Below are positions 1-10,256 of a stretch of 64,000 nucleotides of DNA, piece by piece. The number at the start of each line of letters is the position of its first letter. Position 1 is the stretch's first letter. The DNA comes from Flavobacterium beibuense F44-8 (GTDB lineage: Bacteria > Bacteroidota > Bacteroidia > Flavobacteriales > Flavobacteriaceae). The position numbers were made by a program, and so were the translations under genes. A model generated the notes under the pieces. The model worked only from the letters and a program-made list of their open reading frames with translations. It was not told the DNA's origin and searched no databases. The DNA lies in the NCBI RefSeq assembly GCF_000769915.1, contig NZ_JRLV01000014.1, positions 62,001 to 126,000 of the forward strand, given 5' to 3'.

Positions 1-1507
1 TTGCATCATAAGCATCCTTATCTTCCCATGTAGTCCTTGGGTTTAAAACCTCATCAGGAACATTAGGACAGGTTTGCGGTATCGCTAAGCCAAATACTTT
101 ATGTGTTTTGTAATCCACATTATCCAACTCTCCGTTAAGAGCTGCAGTAATCATGGCTCTGGTATATTTTAATTTCATACGCTGACCCGTACCGTAAGCA
201 CCACCGGTCCATCCGGTATTGATAAGCCATACATTAACGCCGGCTTCTTTCATTTTAGCACTTAACATCTCAGCATATTTTGTTGGGTGTAGCGGCATAA
301 ACGGCGCACCGAAACAAGCAGAGAAGTTAGGCACCGGCTCATTGATGCCTGCCTCCGTACCTGCTACCTTAGCTGTATAGCCCGAAATGAAGTGGTAAGC
401 AGCCTGACCCGGAGTTAACTTAGAAACCGGAGGCAGTACCCCAAACGCATCGGCAGTAAGGAAAAATATGTTTTTAGGATTTTCACCGATAGATCCCGGC
501 TGAATGTTATCTATATGATATATTGGGTAGCTTACACGTGTATTAGGCGTGATTGAAATATCTTCAAAATCAACCTCTTTAGTACCTTCTTTAAAGATTA
601 CATTCTCTAAAAGAGCTCCTTTTTTAATAGCCCTGAAGATATCCGGCTCATTTTCTTCTGTCAGGTTGATAACCTTAGCATAACAACCACCTTCAAAGTT
701 GAAAATTGTATTTTCTTTAGTCCATCCGTGCTCATCGTCACCAATAAGCTTACGTGCAGGATCGGCAGAAAGTGTAGTTTTACCTGTACCCGAAAGACCG
801 AAGAAAATAGCTGTATCACCTTTTTCACCCACATTGGCACTACAGTGCATAGGTAAAGTATTTTTAAACACAGGAAGAATAAAGTTAAGCGCAGAGAAAA
901 TACCTTTTTTCATCTCTCCGGTATAACCTGTACCACCTATAAGAGCAATTTTTCTTGTGAAGTCAAGTATTGCAAAGTTGTGCTGACGTGTTCCGTCTAC
1001 AGCCGGATCGGCCATAAAGCCCGGTGCACATACCACATGCCATTCTGCATTAAAGTTCTCAAGTTCTGAATCTTCAGGACGAAGGAACATATTATAACAG
1101 AAAAGGTTTGACCATGCACATTCAGTAACCACCCTAACGTTCATCCTGTAATTAGGATCGGCACATACATAGCTATCCCTTACAAAAACTTCTTTACTCG
1201 AAAGGTATTCGGTTACTTTATTATACAGTTTTTCAAATTTATCACTATCAAAAGGAATATTGACATTACCCCACCACACTTTATCTTCAGTAATACTGTC
1301 TTTAACTATAAAGCGGTCCTGAGGAGATCTTCCGGTGAACTCTCCGGTATTAATTGCCAGCGCCCCTGTAGAACTTTCGACACCCTGGCCTTTCTCTATC
1401 GTAATATCATGTAACTCATCTGGAGTTAACTGATACTTTACATTAGCATTTTTAATTCCCATTTTCTCTAACGAAATCGTTTTCGTAAAAAGGCCAAAAT
1501 TACTCAT
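1..1507 (-). CDS. pckA: Phosphoenolpyruvate carboxykinase (ATP), 3' end outside window
   Basis: Converts oxaloacetate and ATP to phosphoenolpyruvate, CO2 and ADP, the first committed step of gluconeogenesis in the cytosol. The minus strand is open from the ATG at 1507 to the window edge (502 codons). Family members are about 530-540 residues, so only a short C-terminal piece is missing. The kinase P-loop GLSGTGKTT is readable near residue 237, followed by the LIGDDEHGW stretch expected in ATP-type PckA. The N-terminal block with GEFTGRSPQDR is also typical. It is probably monocistronic. The identification is firm. Confidence 0.97.
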   Translation of the reverse strand, partial: MSNFGLFTKTISLEKMGIKNANVKYQLTPDELHDITIEKGQGVESSTGALAINTGEFTGRSPQDRFIVKDSITEDKVWWGNVNIPFDSDKFEKLYNKVTEYLSSKEVFVRDSYVCADPNYRMNVRVVTECAWSNLFCYNMFLRPEDSELENFNAEWHVVCAPGFMADPAVDGTRQHNFAILDFTRKIALIGGTGYTGEMKKGIFSALNFILPVFKNTLPMHCSANVGEKGDTAIFFGLSGTGKTTLSADPARKLIGDDEHGWTKENTIFNFEGGCYAKVINLTEENEPDIFRAIKKGALLENVIFKEGTKEVDFEDISITPNTRVSYPIYHIDNIQPGSIGENPKNIFFLTADAFGVLPPVSKLTPGQAAYHFISGYTAKVAGTEAGINEPVPNFSACFGAPFMPLHPTKYAEMLSAKMKEAGVNVWLINTGWTGGAYGTGQRMKLKYTRAMITAALNGELDNVDYKTHKVFGLAIPQTCPNVPDEVLNPRTTWEDKDAYDA

Positions 1508-1541
1508 AAGTTTTGTTATTAAGTTGCATTGTTTCAGGGGA

Positions 1542-1549
1542 CAAAAGTA
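1542..1549 (-). promoter_or_regulatory. Candidate -7 element for pckA
   Basis: TACTTTTG on the minus strand fits the Bacteroidetes -7 consensus TAnnTTTG and lies about 35 bases before the pckA start. No well-spaced -33 TTTG is visible, so this is a moderate call. Confidence 0.4.
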
Positions 1550-1586
1550 TAAATTAAACTTTACAAAATAAAAAATTAAAACAAAA

Positions 1587-1973
1587 TTATTGTTTTCGCT
1601 TCATTATCTGTAAAAATAATACTACCCAAGCACAAATTAATAATAATCCTCCAACAGGTGTTATAAAACCTATTGTTTTGAAATCGAACGAAAAAAGGCT
1701 GTTACACGATAAAAAATAGATAGATCCCGAAAAGAAAAACACCCCTATGGTTGTAAGTGTTAAAATTGTCTTTTTTGCCTTTTCTGTTAACATTGAAGTT
1801 GCCCCTACAAAAAGCAGGAATAACGCATGATATATTTGGTATTTTACCCCTGTGTCAAAAGTAGCTATCTGTTCCGGCTCAATGAGTTTTTTTAATCCGT
1901 GTGCTCCAAAAGCACCAAGCATAATACCCGTAGCACCCAGTATTGCTGCAATCGCTATTGTTTTTTTATCCAT
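1587..1973 (-). CDS. DUF423 family small integral membrane protein
   Basis: A 128-residue protein with about four hydrophobic segments and the family signature FGAHGL near residue 22, followed by KYQIYHAL. DUF423 (YwdK/YgdD-like) proteins are inner-membrane proteins with no settled biochemical role. Length and motif order match the family. It sits just upstream of pckA on the same strand and divergent from the saccharopine dehydrogenase gene. No substrate can be inferred. Confidence 0.85.
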   Translation of the reverse strand: MDKKTIAIAAILGATGIMLGAFGAHGLKKLIEPEQIATFDTGVKYQIYHALFLLFVGATSMLTEKAKKTILTLTTIGVFFFSGSIYFLSCNSLFSFDFKTIGFITPVGGLLLICAWVVLFLQIMKRKQ

Positions 1974-2088
1974 GATTATGTTATTGTGAGGGTAAATTTA
2001 AAAAGTTTAACGCATTTATTTTGCTAAATAATTTTTATAAATATAACAAATTACTACTTTCGTGTTATAATTAAATAACCAAACTCAA

Positions 2089-3459
2089 ATGAGGAATATA
2101 TTAATAATTGGTGCAGGACGCTCTGCATCATCATTAATTAAATACCTTTTAGACAAATCAGAGACTGAAAACCTGCACCTTACTATTGCAGATCTTTCCC
2201 TTGAACTTGCCCAAAAGAAAACCGCAGGCCATCCTCGCGCCACAGCTATAGCTTTTGATATTTTTAATGCAGAACAACGCGATACACAATTAAGCAAAGC
2301 CGATATAGTAATTTCCATGCTACCGGCACATTTGCATTATGAAGTCGCTAAAGACTGTATTAAGCATAAAAAACACCTGGTAACCGCATCATATGTTAGC
2401 CCTGCCATGCAGGAACTCGATACGCTGGTTAAGGAAAACAATCTTGTTTTCATGAACGAGATAGGTCTTGACCCGGGTATAGATCACATGAGTGCCATGA
2501 AGGTTATAAACGAAATTCGTGAGCAGGGCGGTAAAGTAATTTTATTTGAATCGTTTTGTGGCGGACTTGTAGCCCCGGAAAGTGATAACAACCTGTGGAA
2601 CTATAAGTTTACCTGGAACCCGCGTAATGTGGTACTTGCAGGACAGGGAGGAACAGCTAAATTTGTTCAGGAAGGAACCTACAAGTATATCCCTTACAAT
2701 AAGCTTTTCCGTCGTACAGAATTTATGGAGGTAGAAGGTTATGGCCGATTTGAAGGTTATGCCAACAGGGACTCTTTAAAATACCGCAGCGTATACGGAC
2801 TGGATGATGCCTTAACCTTATATAGAGGTACACTTAGGCGTGTAGGCTTCTCTAAAGCATGGAACATGTTTGTACAACTGGGTATGACCGATGATTCGTA
2901 TATCATGGAAAACTCAGAGAATATGAGCTACAGGGAGTTTGTCAATTCGTTTTTACCTTATCATCCCAGCGATTCGGTTGAATTGAAATTAAGACACAGC
3001 CTAAAACTGGATCAGGATGATATACAGTGGGACAAACTGGTAGAGCTTGACATTTTTAACCCGAATAAAAAAGTAGGGCTTATAGATGCCACTCCGGCTC
3101 AGATACTGGAAAAAATACTTAGCGACAAGTGGACGCTTAGTCCTGAGGACAAGGACATGATTGTTATGTACCACAAGTTTGGATACGAGCTTAACGGTGA
3201 ACGCAAACAGATAGACTCCACTATGGTATGTATAGGGGAAGATCAAACCTACACTGCAATGGCAAAAACAGTAGGTTTACCGGTAGCTATGGCAACCTTA
3301 CAAATATTAAACGGTAATATTACCACACCAGGGGTACAAATACCCATAAACAAAGAAGTATACGAGCCAATATTAAAAGAGCTTGAAGATTTTGGGGTCG
3401 TTTTTCACGAAAAACACGTTCCCTACATGGGCTACAATGCCAATAATGTAGTGAGCTAG
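2089..3459 (+). CDS. Saccharopine dehydrogenase family protein
   Basis: A 456-residue NAD(P)-dependent oxidoreductase of the saccharopine dehydrogenase (LYS9-like) family. It begins with a Rossmann fold (IIGAGRSASSL from residue 5), followed by the C-terminal substrate-binding domain (NEIGLDPGIDHMSAMKVI). The family interconverts saccharopine with glutamate and aminoadipate semialdehyde in lysine metabolism. An Lrp/AsnC regulator follows on the same strand, which fits amino-acid catabolism. An intrinsic terminator separates the two. The family assignment is solid, but the exact substrate is inferred. Confidence 0.88.
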   Translation: MRNILIIGAGRSASSLIKYLLDKSETENLHLTIADLSLELAQKKTAGHPRATAIAFDIFNAEQRDTQLSKADIVISMLPAHLHYEVAKDCIKHKKHLVTASYVSPAMQELDTLVKENNLVFMNEIGLDPGIDHMSAMKVINEIREQGGKVILFESFCGGLVAPESDNNLWNYKFTWNPRNVVLAGQGGTAKFVQEGTYKYIPYNKLFRRTEFMEVEGYGRFEGYANRDSLKYRSVYGLDDALTLYRGTLRRVGFSKAWNMFVQLGMTDDSYIMENSENMSYREFVNSFLPYHPSDSVELKLRHSLKLDQDDIQWDKLVELDIFNPNKKVGLIDATPAQILEKILSDKWTLSPEDKDMIVMYHKFGYELNGERKQIDSTMVCIGEDQTYTAMAKTVGLPVAMATLQILNGNITTPGVQIPINKEVYEPILKELEDFGVVFHEKHVPYMGYNANNVVS

Positions 3460-3486
3460 ACCTCCTTTACTAACTCAATATTTTAC

Positions 3487-3524
3487 AGCCTTTCCCACCG
3501 CCCCGGGAAAGGCTATTTTTTTCT
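3487..3524 (+). terminator. Intrinsic terminator after saccharopine dehydrogenase
   Basis: Perfect 10-bp stem AGCCTTTCCC / GGGAAAGGCT (3487-3496 and 3505-3514) with an 8-base loop and a T-rich tail, 28 bases after the stop codon. Confidence 0.88.
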
Positions 3525-3633
3525 ACCATTCTACACTAACATTAATTATAGTCAATATGCAATAGTATCAAAACATAAATATCAATCACTAACTGTAACC
3601 AAAAAACGTATATTTACAACAAACTGAAAGGTT

Positions 3634-4104
3634 ATGAAGATAAATTCACTACAAATTGAAATAGACGGTATTGATAAAGAGATACTCCGCTATCTTATGG
3701 AAGATGCCCGTAAACCCATATTACAGATAGCCGCAAAAATAGGCATATCGGGCGCTGCCATTCACCAACGTTTGCGTAAACTGGAACAGGCAGGAGTAAT
3801 AGCCGGATCAAAGTTTATTGTAAACACAAAAGTTTTGGGCTACAGTACAATGGCATTTGTAGGGATCTATCTGGAAAAAGCTTCCAGTAATTTTGAAGCA
3901 GTTAAAGAACTTAAGAAAATACCCGAAGTACTGGAATGTCATTATACCACAGGAAACTGGTCTATACTCATAAAAATGATATGCCGTGACAACGAACACC
4001 TCATGCAGCTACTCAACAAAAAAATACAGCCCATTAATGGAGTATCACGTACCGAAACCTTTATATCATTGGAACAGCAAATTGAAAGACAGATACAGTT
4101 ATAA
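3634..4104 (+). CDS. Lrp/AsnC family transcriptional regulator
   Basis: A 156-residue regulator with an N-terminal winged helix-turn-helix (DKEILRYLMEDARKPILQIA, then ISGAAIHQRLRKLEQAGVI) and a C-terminal RAM ligand-binding domain. Members bind amino acids and regulate amino-acid metabolism as oligomers. Its place just after a saccharopine dehydrogenase gene suggests it could control lysine or related metabolism, which is inferred from position only. Confidence 0.93.
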   Translation: MKINSLQIEIDGIDKEILRYLMEDARKPILQIAAKIGISGAAIHQRLRKLEQAGVIAGSKFIVNTKVLGYSTMAFVGIYLEKASSNFEAVKELKKIPEVLECHYTTGNWSILIKMICRDNEHLMQLLNKKIQPINGVSRTETFISLEQQIERQIQL

Positions 4105-4123
4105 CAGCAAGTCAGGAAAGACT

Positions 4124-4573
4124 ATGAAAAAGACTACAACTACAATCAGTTTATCATTAATAACATGTCTTTTATTTAGCTGCAACACCCCTGGTTACAT
4201 AAAAAACAAATACACAATAACAGGCGCGACAGCCCATATAATAGATTCTACACAGATAGATTTAAAACTAGCTGTCACTTACTATTCTGACTCAACATAC
4301 AGCAATTTGTTCCCAAGTTCTATTGAAAAGGGTCAGGAAGGGAGTGATGATGAAATTTTATTTTTAGGTTTTAAGAAGGAGAAAACCAACGAGATACTAA
4401 ATGAACTTGCAAAAAAACTAAACTCAAAGAAAAAAGGATATACAGGAGAAAAACTGGAACGTGGCTACATACTCCCTAACACAAATCCTAATTATGATGA
4501 CTTAATAATGATAATTAAACGAAAAAACAGTATTGACACGCTGAAAATAGAGACATACAAACAAGCTTACTAA
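4124..4573 (+). CDS. Small putative lipoprotein
   Basis: A hypothetical protein of 149 residues. I use the ATG at 4124 because it gives a clean lipoprotein signal, MKKTTTTISLSLITCLLFSC, with the lipobox cysteine near residue 20; the frame stays open upstream, overlapping the Lrp gene, but that longer form would bury the signal. The mature part is polar, with KKLNSKKKGYTGEKLERGYI near the middle. No family is recognised. A bidirectional terminator follows directly. Confidence 0.7.
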   Translation: MKKTTTTISLSLITCLLFSCNTPGYIKNKYTITGATAHIIDSTQIDLKLAVTYYSDSTYSNLFPSSIEKGQEGSDDEILFLGFKKEKTNEILNELAKKLNSKKKGYTGEKLERGYILPNTNPNYDDLIMIIKRKNSIDTLKIETYKQAY

Positions 4574-4579
4574 ATAAAA

Positions 4580-4609
4580 AAACAGCCGGACCTTTAAGTC
4601 CGGCTGTTT
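4580..4609. terminator. Bidirectional terminator between convergent genes
   Basis: Perfect 12-bp stem AAACAGCCGGAC / GTCCGGCTGTTT around a 6-base loop, with an A-rich left flank that becomes a T-tract on the minus strand. It lies between the lipoprotein gene and the convergent metallopeptidase gene. Confidence 0.88.
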
Positions 4610-4632
4610 ATCAAGATATATATAGACAGGGT

Positions 4633-5334
4633 TTAATCCCTGGAACCTCCAAATACCTGCAATGCCCAATACAAAAGCATAGCTAACGATCCAATAGCAG
4701 CGACCACATAAGTACGGGCAGCCCATTTTAGTGAATCCTCAGCACCGGCATATTCCTGCTGACTAAGCATATTTTTGCTTTTTAACCATGCAAGGGCACG
4801 GTTACTGGCATCATACTCCACCGGCAATGTCACAAAGCTAAACAGTGTGGCAATAGCCATAAGTGCAACACCTAAAACAGCTATATAATACCCCATACCT
4901 ATTTTAGCGGCAGCACCTAAAATCAAGCCTAAAAATATAAGCATAGGCGCAAGATTAGACGACACGCTTACCACAGGAACCATTTTAGACCTAAAAGTAA
5001 GCATGCTGTATGCTGTAGCATGCTGAACGGCATGCCCTACCTCGTGTGCTGCAACGGCGGCGGCGGCGGCATTACGCTGGTTATATACGGCCTCACTTAG
5101 GTTCACGGTTTTATCTGCCGGGTTATAATGGTCGGTTAACCTACCGGCTACCGATACTACCTTTACATCATAGATACCGTTATCCTGCAACATTTTCTGA
5201 GCGATTTCAGCACCACTCATACCATTCCTTAAGTGTACTTTTGAGTAAAAAGCAAACTTACTCTTTAGTTTGGCACTAATAGCGTAACTTGCCAAACCAA
5301 TAATACCTATTAAAATATAATATTCTAAATACAT
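4633..5334 (-). CDS. YugP-family neutral zinc metallopeptidase, membrane-bound
   Basis: A 233-residue membrane protease of the YugP type. The zinc-binding helix HEVGH is at residues 97-101, after an alanine-rich stretch. There is one N-terminal transmembrane segment and two or three hydrophobic segments after residue 110. The start at 5334 (MYLEYYILIG) is chosen because it places the first membrane helix at the N terminus; an upstream in-frame codon would add 15 atypical residues. Substrates of this family are poorly known. Confidence 0.88.
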   Translation of the reverse strand: MYLEYYILIGIIGLASYAISAKLKSKFAFYSKVHLRNGMSGAEIAQKMLQDNGIYDVKVVSVAGRLTDHYNPADKTVNLSEAVYNQRNAAAAAVAAHEVGHAVQHATAYSMLTFRSKMVPVVSVSSNLAPMLIFLGLILGAAAKIGMGYYIAVLGVALMAIATLFSFVTLPVEYDASNRALAWLKSKNMLSQQEYAGAEDSLKWAARTYVVAAIGSLAMLLYWALQVFGGSRD

Positions 5335-5370
5335 CGTTTTTTGATTTATATAAATAGTATATATCAAAAT

Positions 5371-5400
5371 TAAAGCCAATCTTAATTAAGATTGGCTTTA
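5371..5400 (-). terminator. Palindromic terminator after the beta-barrel gene
   Basis: A 30-base perfect palindrome (TAAAGCCAATCTTAA and its complement) lies just past the stop of the minus-strand gene ending at 5429. Its core is TTAA, so the loop is tight. The left flank reads as a T-rich tract on the minus strand. Confidence 0.7.
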
Positions 5401-5428
5401 ACTGTTATTTTGGCATTTTATTAAGCTT

Positions 5429-6124
5429 TTACCATGCCCAAAGTGCTAATCTGACATAAAAAGTACCCAAACCGTTTTCCTTTACTGTATTCCCTACAGA
5501 AGCAAAATCCGACTTCCATTTACCGTTTGTAAGTCCTATATCATATCCGGCATTAATCCTTAACGGGAAATTAGTATCTCTAAGAAAACCAAAAGCTACA
5601 GACGGACCAACATTCAACAAACCGCTTCTAAGCGACACATGAGAGTTGTTCATTGTATTAGGAAGATCATCAAGATCTACGTAGTTGTTTCTTGAAAACA
5701 GGTTAACGTAGTAAGAGGTGTATGACACGTCACCTCCGGCAGAAAACATAAAATCCTTGTTTTCCCAAATCGTGTAATGCACCCTTAGCCTACTGCTACT
5801 ACTAATAGACTGCGTCCTGAAACCACCGTCATTCCTGTCGTAAAAACTACCGGAAATCTCTATATCGGTATACATTTTAGAATCGGGAATGTTGATGCGG
5901 AAACCAAGGGCAAATTCGGGAGTGGCTTCATCAATTTTACGAAAACCGGCATTGGCAAGCTTGTCGTTAAGTTTAAACCCACTGTTTATGTTAGCTCCTA
6001 ATGCCACATACAGGTAAACGGGTTTCTCTTTTTCATTTGTTGTTTCAGGCTGACTTTCCTGTGCAAAGATTGATGATTGAACTCCAAAGCAGCAAAGGGC
6101 TGCAAATAGTAAGGCTTTTTTCAT
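5429..6124 (-). CDS. Outer-membrane beta-barrel protein with signal peptide
   Basis: A 231-residue protein beginning MKKALLFAALCCFGVQSS and an AQ cleavage site, then alternating amphipathic strands (FALGFRINI, LRVHYTIW, VSYTSYYVNLF) ending in an aromatic residue, as in porin-like barrels. The start at 6124 is preferred over an upstream ATG because it gives a proper signal peptide. Function and ligand are unknown. Confidence 0.72.
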   Translation of the reverse strand: MKKALLFAALCCFGVQSSIFAQESQPETTNEKEKPVYLYVALGANINSGFKLNDKLANAGFRKIDEATPEFALGFRINIPDSKMYTDIEISGSFYDRNDGGFRTQSISSSSRLRVHYTIWENKDFMFSAGGDVSYTSYYVNLFSRNNYVDLDDLPNTMNNSHVSLRSGLLNVGPSVAFGFLRDTNFPLRINAGYDIGLTNGKWKSDFASVGNTVKENGLGTFYVRLALWAW

Positions 6125-6243
6125 AGCATGATTGTTTATTTGGTTATTTGATTTAGCATTACCAAACCATGTGCCAAAATTCCTGTTAATACTAAAGTAC
6201 ATCTTTTTAGCACAGGTTGTTATACGTTATCACTACACTCCGT

Positions 6244-6288
6244 TCAGAATGACAAAGCAGAGCCTAATACATACGAGTGTCATCCTGA
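6244..6288. repeat. REP-like imperfect inverted repeat in intergenic DNA
   Basis: TCAGAATGACA (6244-6254) and TGTCATCCTGA (6278-6288) form 11-bp arms with one mismatch around a 23-base spacer, followed by GACGAAAGGAAGGATCT. The phrase 'GTCATCCTGA...GAAGGATCT' resembles short dispersed intergenic repeats I associate with Bacteroidetes genomes. Only one copy is seen in this window. Confidence 0.45.
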
Positions 6289-6346
6289 CGAAAGGAAGGA
6301 TCTATATTTTTAGACCTACAAGGTTTCAAAACCCTGCAGGAGAAAA

Positions 6347-9202
6347 TTATCCTACGATATTAATAATCTTACCCGGAACAACAATCACCTTTTTAGGTGC
6401 GCGTCCGTCAAGTTGCTGTACGGTACGCTCGTCAGCTAAAATAGTTTTCTCTATTTCAGGAACAGGCATATCCATAGGCAGTTCAATTTTAAAGCGCATT
6501 TTTCCGTTAAACGATACCGGATATTCCTTACTGCTTTCCACAAGGTGTTCCGGATTGAATTTAGGGAACGGCACTTTAGAGATACTTTCCTGATGCCCTA
6601 ACCTGTGCCAAAGCTCTTCGGCAATGTGTGGCGCATAAGGCGAAATAAGTATGGTAAACGGCTCAAGTATGGTACGCTCATGGCATTTAATAGCCGAAAG
6701 CTCATTAACAGCGATCATGAATGAACTTACCGATGTATTGAACGAGAAGTTCTCTATATCTTCCTGTACCTTTTTAATGGTTTTATGAAGTATTTTGTAT
6801 GCCTCCTTACTTGGCTGATTGGTATTAACAATAAGTCCGTTATCGTCAAAGTATAACTTCCATAATTTTTTAAGGAAGCCCGAAACTCCTGTTATACCGG
6901 CAGTATTCCATGGTTTGGCCTGCTCTAACGGACCAAGGAACATTTCATACAACCTTAAAGTATCGGCACCATACTGCTCACAAATATCATCAGGGTTAAC
7001 TACATTGTACCAACGCTTAGACATTTTTTCTACTTCACGTCCTACAAAATATTTACCATCTTCAAGTATAAACTCTGCGTCATTAAACTGCGGCTGCCAG
7101 TTCTTTAATGCCTCAACATCTATTTCATCTGAAGCATTCACCAAATTAACATCTACACGTAATTCTTCAGTCTCATAGTTTTGTTTAAGACCTTTTGAAA
7201 CATATTGATTAGTTCCTGAAACACGATAAACAATCGCACTCATACCCAAAATCATACCCTGGTTGATTAGCTTTTTAAACGGCTCTTCCTGAGTGATAAA
7301 TCCGCGGTCTTTTAAAAACTTGTTCCAAAAACGACTGTATAATAAGTGACCTGTAGCGTGCTCGCTACCGCCAATATATAAGTCTACACTCTCCCAGTAT
7401 TCCTGTGCTTTTTTAGATACGAATTCCTCATCGTTGTGCGGGTCCATATACCTTAGCCAATACCATGAACTACCTGCCCAACCCGGCATAGTGTTTAGCT
7501 CAAGCGGGAATACCGATACATTATCGATAAGATCGTTGCTTACCACTTTGTGCTCTGCAACACTCCATGCCCACTCTTTAGAGTTCCCTAAAGGCGGCTG
7601 CCCGTCTTCGGTAGGAAGGTATTTCTCCACTTCCGGAAGGCGAATTGGCAAGTACTTATCCTCTATCATTTGCGGTAACCCGTTTACATAATAAACCGGG
7701 AACGGCTCACCCCAGTAACGCTGGCGCGAGAATACAGCATCACGAAGGCGGTAATTGGTTTTACCCTTACCCTGCCCTATATCTTCAAGCGCCTCAATAG
7801 CTTTTTTGGTCGCTTTTTTATAATCAAGTCCGTTTAGGAAGTCAGAATCCTTTAGCTTCACGCCTTCTTTAGCGCCATAAGCCTCTTCGGAAATATCAAC
7901 TCCGTCAAAAATATTTTTGATTGGGATATTAAAATGCTTCGCAAAATCATAATCACGCTGATCTCCGGCAGGTACTGCCATAACAGCTCCTGTACCATAG
8001 CCCGCAAGCACGTAGTCACCAATCCAAACCGGAATAGGCTCTTTAGTGAAAGGATGCTCGGCATACGCACCGGTAAATACCCCTGATATGGTTTTTACAT
8101 CGGCCATACGCTCGCGCTCACTCTTTCTTGAAGTAGCCTCGATGTATGCTTCAACCGCTTCCTTCTGTTCCGGAGTAGTGATTTTTGCTACCAGTTCATG
8201 TTCTGGCGCAAGCGTCATAAAGCTAACCCCAAAAATAGTATCAGGGCGTGTAGTAAACACATCTATCGCAAACTCTCCGGTATCATCTCCCGTTAACAGG
8301 TGAAGGAATTTATTATGATTGTCTTTTACTTTAAAGGTAACCGCAGCTCCAACCGATTTTCCAATCCAGTTACGCTGACTGTCTTTTAGCGAATCGGTCC
8401 AGTCGATTGTGTCAAGCCCTTGTAGTAACCTTTCGGCATAAGCGGAAATTCTCATACTCCACTGCGTCATTTTTTTACGCACTACCGGATGCCCTCCCCT
8501 TTCGGAAACACCGTTCACAATTTCGTCATTCGCTAATACAGTACCTAAAGCCGGACACCAGTTCACTTCGGTTTCGGCAAGATAGGTAAGTCTATATTTT
8601 AATAATATTTTTTGCTGCTCTTCACCGCTGTAACCTTTCCATTCGGCAGCAGTAAACGCCGGGATATTATCATCACAAACCGCATTTACTTTTGTGTTAC
8701 CGTTTGCTTCAAACTCAATAACAAGGGCACGAATATCTTCTGCCTTGTTAGCATCGATATCAAACCATGAATTGAACAGTTGGATAAATATCCACTGTGT
8801 CCATTTGTAATACTCAGGGTTAGATGTTCTCACCTCCCTGTCCCAGTCAAAAGAAAAGCCTATTTTATCAAGCTGCTCCCTGTAACGCGCAATATTGGTT
8901 TCGGTAGTTATAGCAGGGTGCTGCCCGGTTTGGATAGCATACTGTTCTGCCGGAAGTCCAAAACTGTCATATCCCTGTGGGTGCAGTACATTAAAACCTT
9001 TATGGCGTTTGTAACGTGCATAAATATCTGAAGCGATATAACCCAGTGGGTGCCCTACGTGTAATCCTGCCCCCGATGGGTAAGGAAACATATCAAGCAC
9101 ATAATATTTCGGCTTATCAGAAACATCTTCTGCCATAAAAGTACCGTTCTCTGCCCAGTACTTTTGCCATCTGGCTTCAATTTCGTTAGGATTGTATTTC
9201 AT
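6347..9202 (-). CDS. leuS: Leucyl-tRNA synthetase
   Basis: A 951-residue class I aminoacyl-tRNA synthetase that charges tRNA-Leu with leucine. The HIGH-type motif HVGH is at residues 48-51 inside [16 protein letters not shown], and the KMSKR motif is near residue 725. The CP1 editing domain ([13 protein letters not shown], later [15 protein letters not shown]) lies between them, and the anticodon-binding domain is C-terminal. The length suits the bacterial family. It is expressed alone from a promoter close to 9,250. Confidence 0.98.
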   Translation of the reverse strand: MKYNPNEIEARWQKYWAENGTFMAEDVSDKPKYYVLDMFPYPSGAGLHVGHPLGYIASDIYARYKRHKGFNVLHPQGYDSFGLPAEQYAIQTGQHPAITTETNIARYREQLDKIGFSFDWDREVRTSNPEYYKWTQWIFIQLFNSWFDIDANKAEDIRALVIEFEANGNTKVNAVCDDNIPAFTAAEWKGYSGEEQQKILLKYRLTYLAETEVNWCPALGTVLANDEIVNGVSERGGHPVVRKKMTQWSMRISAYAERLLQGLDTIDWTDSLKDSQRNWIGKSVGAAVTFKVKDNHNKFLHLLTGDDTGEFAIDVFTTRPDTIFGVSFMTLAPEHELVAKITTPEQKEAVEAYIEATSRKSERERMADVKTISGVFTGAYAEHPFTKEPIPVWIGDYVLAGYGTGAVMAVPAGDQRDYDFAKHFNIPIKNIFDGVDISEEAYGAKEGVKLKDSDFLNGLDYKKATKKAIEALEDIGQGKGKTNYRLRDAVFSRQRYWGEPFPVYYVNGLPQMIEDKYLPIRLPEVEKYLPTEDGQPPLGNSKEWAWSVAEHKVVSNDLIDNVSVFPLELNTMPGWAGSSWYWLRYMDPHNDEEFVSKKAQEYWESVDLYIGGSEHATGHLLYSRFWNKFLKDRGFITQEEPFKKLINQGMILGMSAIVYRVSGTNQYVSKGLKQNYETEELRVDVNLVNASDEIDVEALKNWQPQFNDAEFILEDGKYFVGREVEKMSKRWYNVVNPDDICEQYGADTLRLYEMFLGPLEQAKPWNTAGITGVSGFLKKLWKLYFDDNGLIVNTNQPSKEAYKILHKTIKKVQEDIENFSFNTSVSSFMIAVNELSAIKCHERTILEPFTILISPYAPHIAEELWHRLGHQESISKVPFPKFNPEHLVESSKEYPVSFNGKMRFKIELPMDMPVPEIEKTILADERTVQQLDGRAPKKVIVVPGKIINIVG

Positions 9203-9245
9203 TGTATCAGTCTAAAGTCAAAAGTTTGAAAGTCTTTAAGGAAGG

Positions 9246-9275
9246 CAAATTTACGCTTATTGTACGAAAGTCAAA
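9246..9275 (-). promoter_or_regulatory. Promoter of leuS
   Basis: Minus-strand -7 element TAAATTTG (9246-9253) and -33 TTTG (9272-9275), separated by 18 bases, close to the Bacteroidetes consensus TTTG-N19/20-TAnnTTTG. It is placed about 45 bases before the leuS start. Confidence 0.55.
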
Positions 9276-9344
9276 ACTTTGCCCGTTATAAACTATGTAT
9301 AAACAAATACTTTATTTATTTTTACACCTAAAATTAATGTGTGT

Positions 9345-10214
9345 ATGGCATCATCTTTTGAACAATTTCAAAAAAGGCGGTTGATTTCTTCATATTTCTC
9401 GGTTATATTAATCATTTTCATAGTACTTACCCTTTTAGGGGCGTTAGGGCTTTTTGTTATCAATACAGAAAAGCTGTCGGGCTATGTAAAGGAGAATATT
9501 CCGCTTACTATTTATTTTAAAAGGGAAGCTAAAGACGAAAACATCAAGGCTTTTGGAAAAGAGCTTGAAAAGGCAGACTATATTAAAAACTTCCACTACG
9601 TCTCTAAAAAGGAAGCAGCCGAAAAGAACAAGGACATTTTAGGCGACTTTGAAAGCCTTATTGAAAATCCGTTATTTGATTCTTACGACATTCACCTAAA
9701 AAGTGCTTACGTACAGCCAGACAGCATCAAGAAAATTGATGAGAAGTTCAGGAAAAACGAAATGGTCGCCGATGTAAGTTATGATGCCGTAGTGGTAGAA
9801 ATGGCTAACGAAAACATTAAGAAAATAACTTTTTGGATACTGGTTATTAGCGGCGGACTTACCTTTGTAGCCATGCTGCTTATAAACAGTTCACTTAGAC
9901 TATCCATATACTCACACCGTTTTACCATCAAAACCATGCAGATGGTAGGTGCAACAAAATCCTTCATCAGGAGGCCGTTTATATGGAGAGGCATTAAACT
10001 GGGGCTTATAGGCGCACTACTTGCTATAGGAGCTTTATTATGGCTGGTTAACTATGTAGACGGTAAGCTGCCATTCCTGGACATTTGGAAAGACTGGGTT
10101 CCTACAGCTATTGTAATGGGTGGTGTACTGGGCTTTGGTATAATAATCGCAGCCATAAGTACGTTCTTTGCTACGCAGCGTTTCCTTAACCTAAGGACAG
10201 ACGATTTATATTAA
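9345..10214 (+). CDS. ftsX: Cell-division ABC permease subunit FtsX
   Basis: A 289-residue FtsX. With the ATPase FtsE it forms an inner-membrane ABC-type complex that activates peptidoglycan hydrolases at the division site. The layout is one N-terminal transmembrane helix (VILIIFIVLTLLGALGLFVI), an extracytoplasmic domain of about 130 residues, then three further helices near residues 165, 215 and 260. ATG 9345 is preferred over the GTG at 9339. ftsE is not adjacent. It starts a co-directional run with DUF3098, uppP and truB. Confidence 0.93.
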   Translation: MASSFEQFQKRRLISSYFSVILIIFIVLTLLGALGLFVINTEKLSGYVKENIPLTIYFKREAKDENIKAFGKELEKADYIKNFHYVSKKEAAEKNKDILGDFESLIENPLFDSYDIHLKSAYVQPDSIKKIDEKFRKNEMVADVSYDAVVVEMANENIKKITFWILVISGGLTFVAMLLINSSLRLSIYSHRFTIKTMQMVGATKSFIRRPFIWRGIKLGLIGALLAIGALLWLVNYVDGKLPFLDIWKDWVPTAIVMGGVLGFGIIIAAISTFFATQRFLNLRTDDLY

Positions 10215-10256
10215 GCAAACCGCAAAACCTGAAATTTTAAACCTGAAACAATTATT

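Noticed and set aside
699..926. Open frame on the plus strand opposite pckA
   Set aside because: It mirrors the coding strand of pckA; no start context or family. The same reasoning applies to plus-strand frames opposite sbcC (56,343-59,463).
9203..9344. T-box leader upstream of leuS
   Set aside because: The region has no T-box sequence or terminator hairpin, and a plain promoter fits well.
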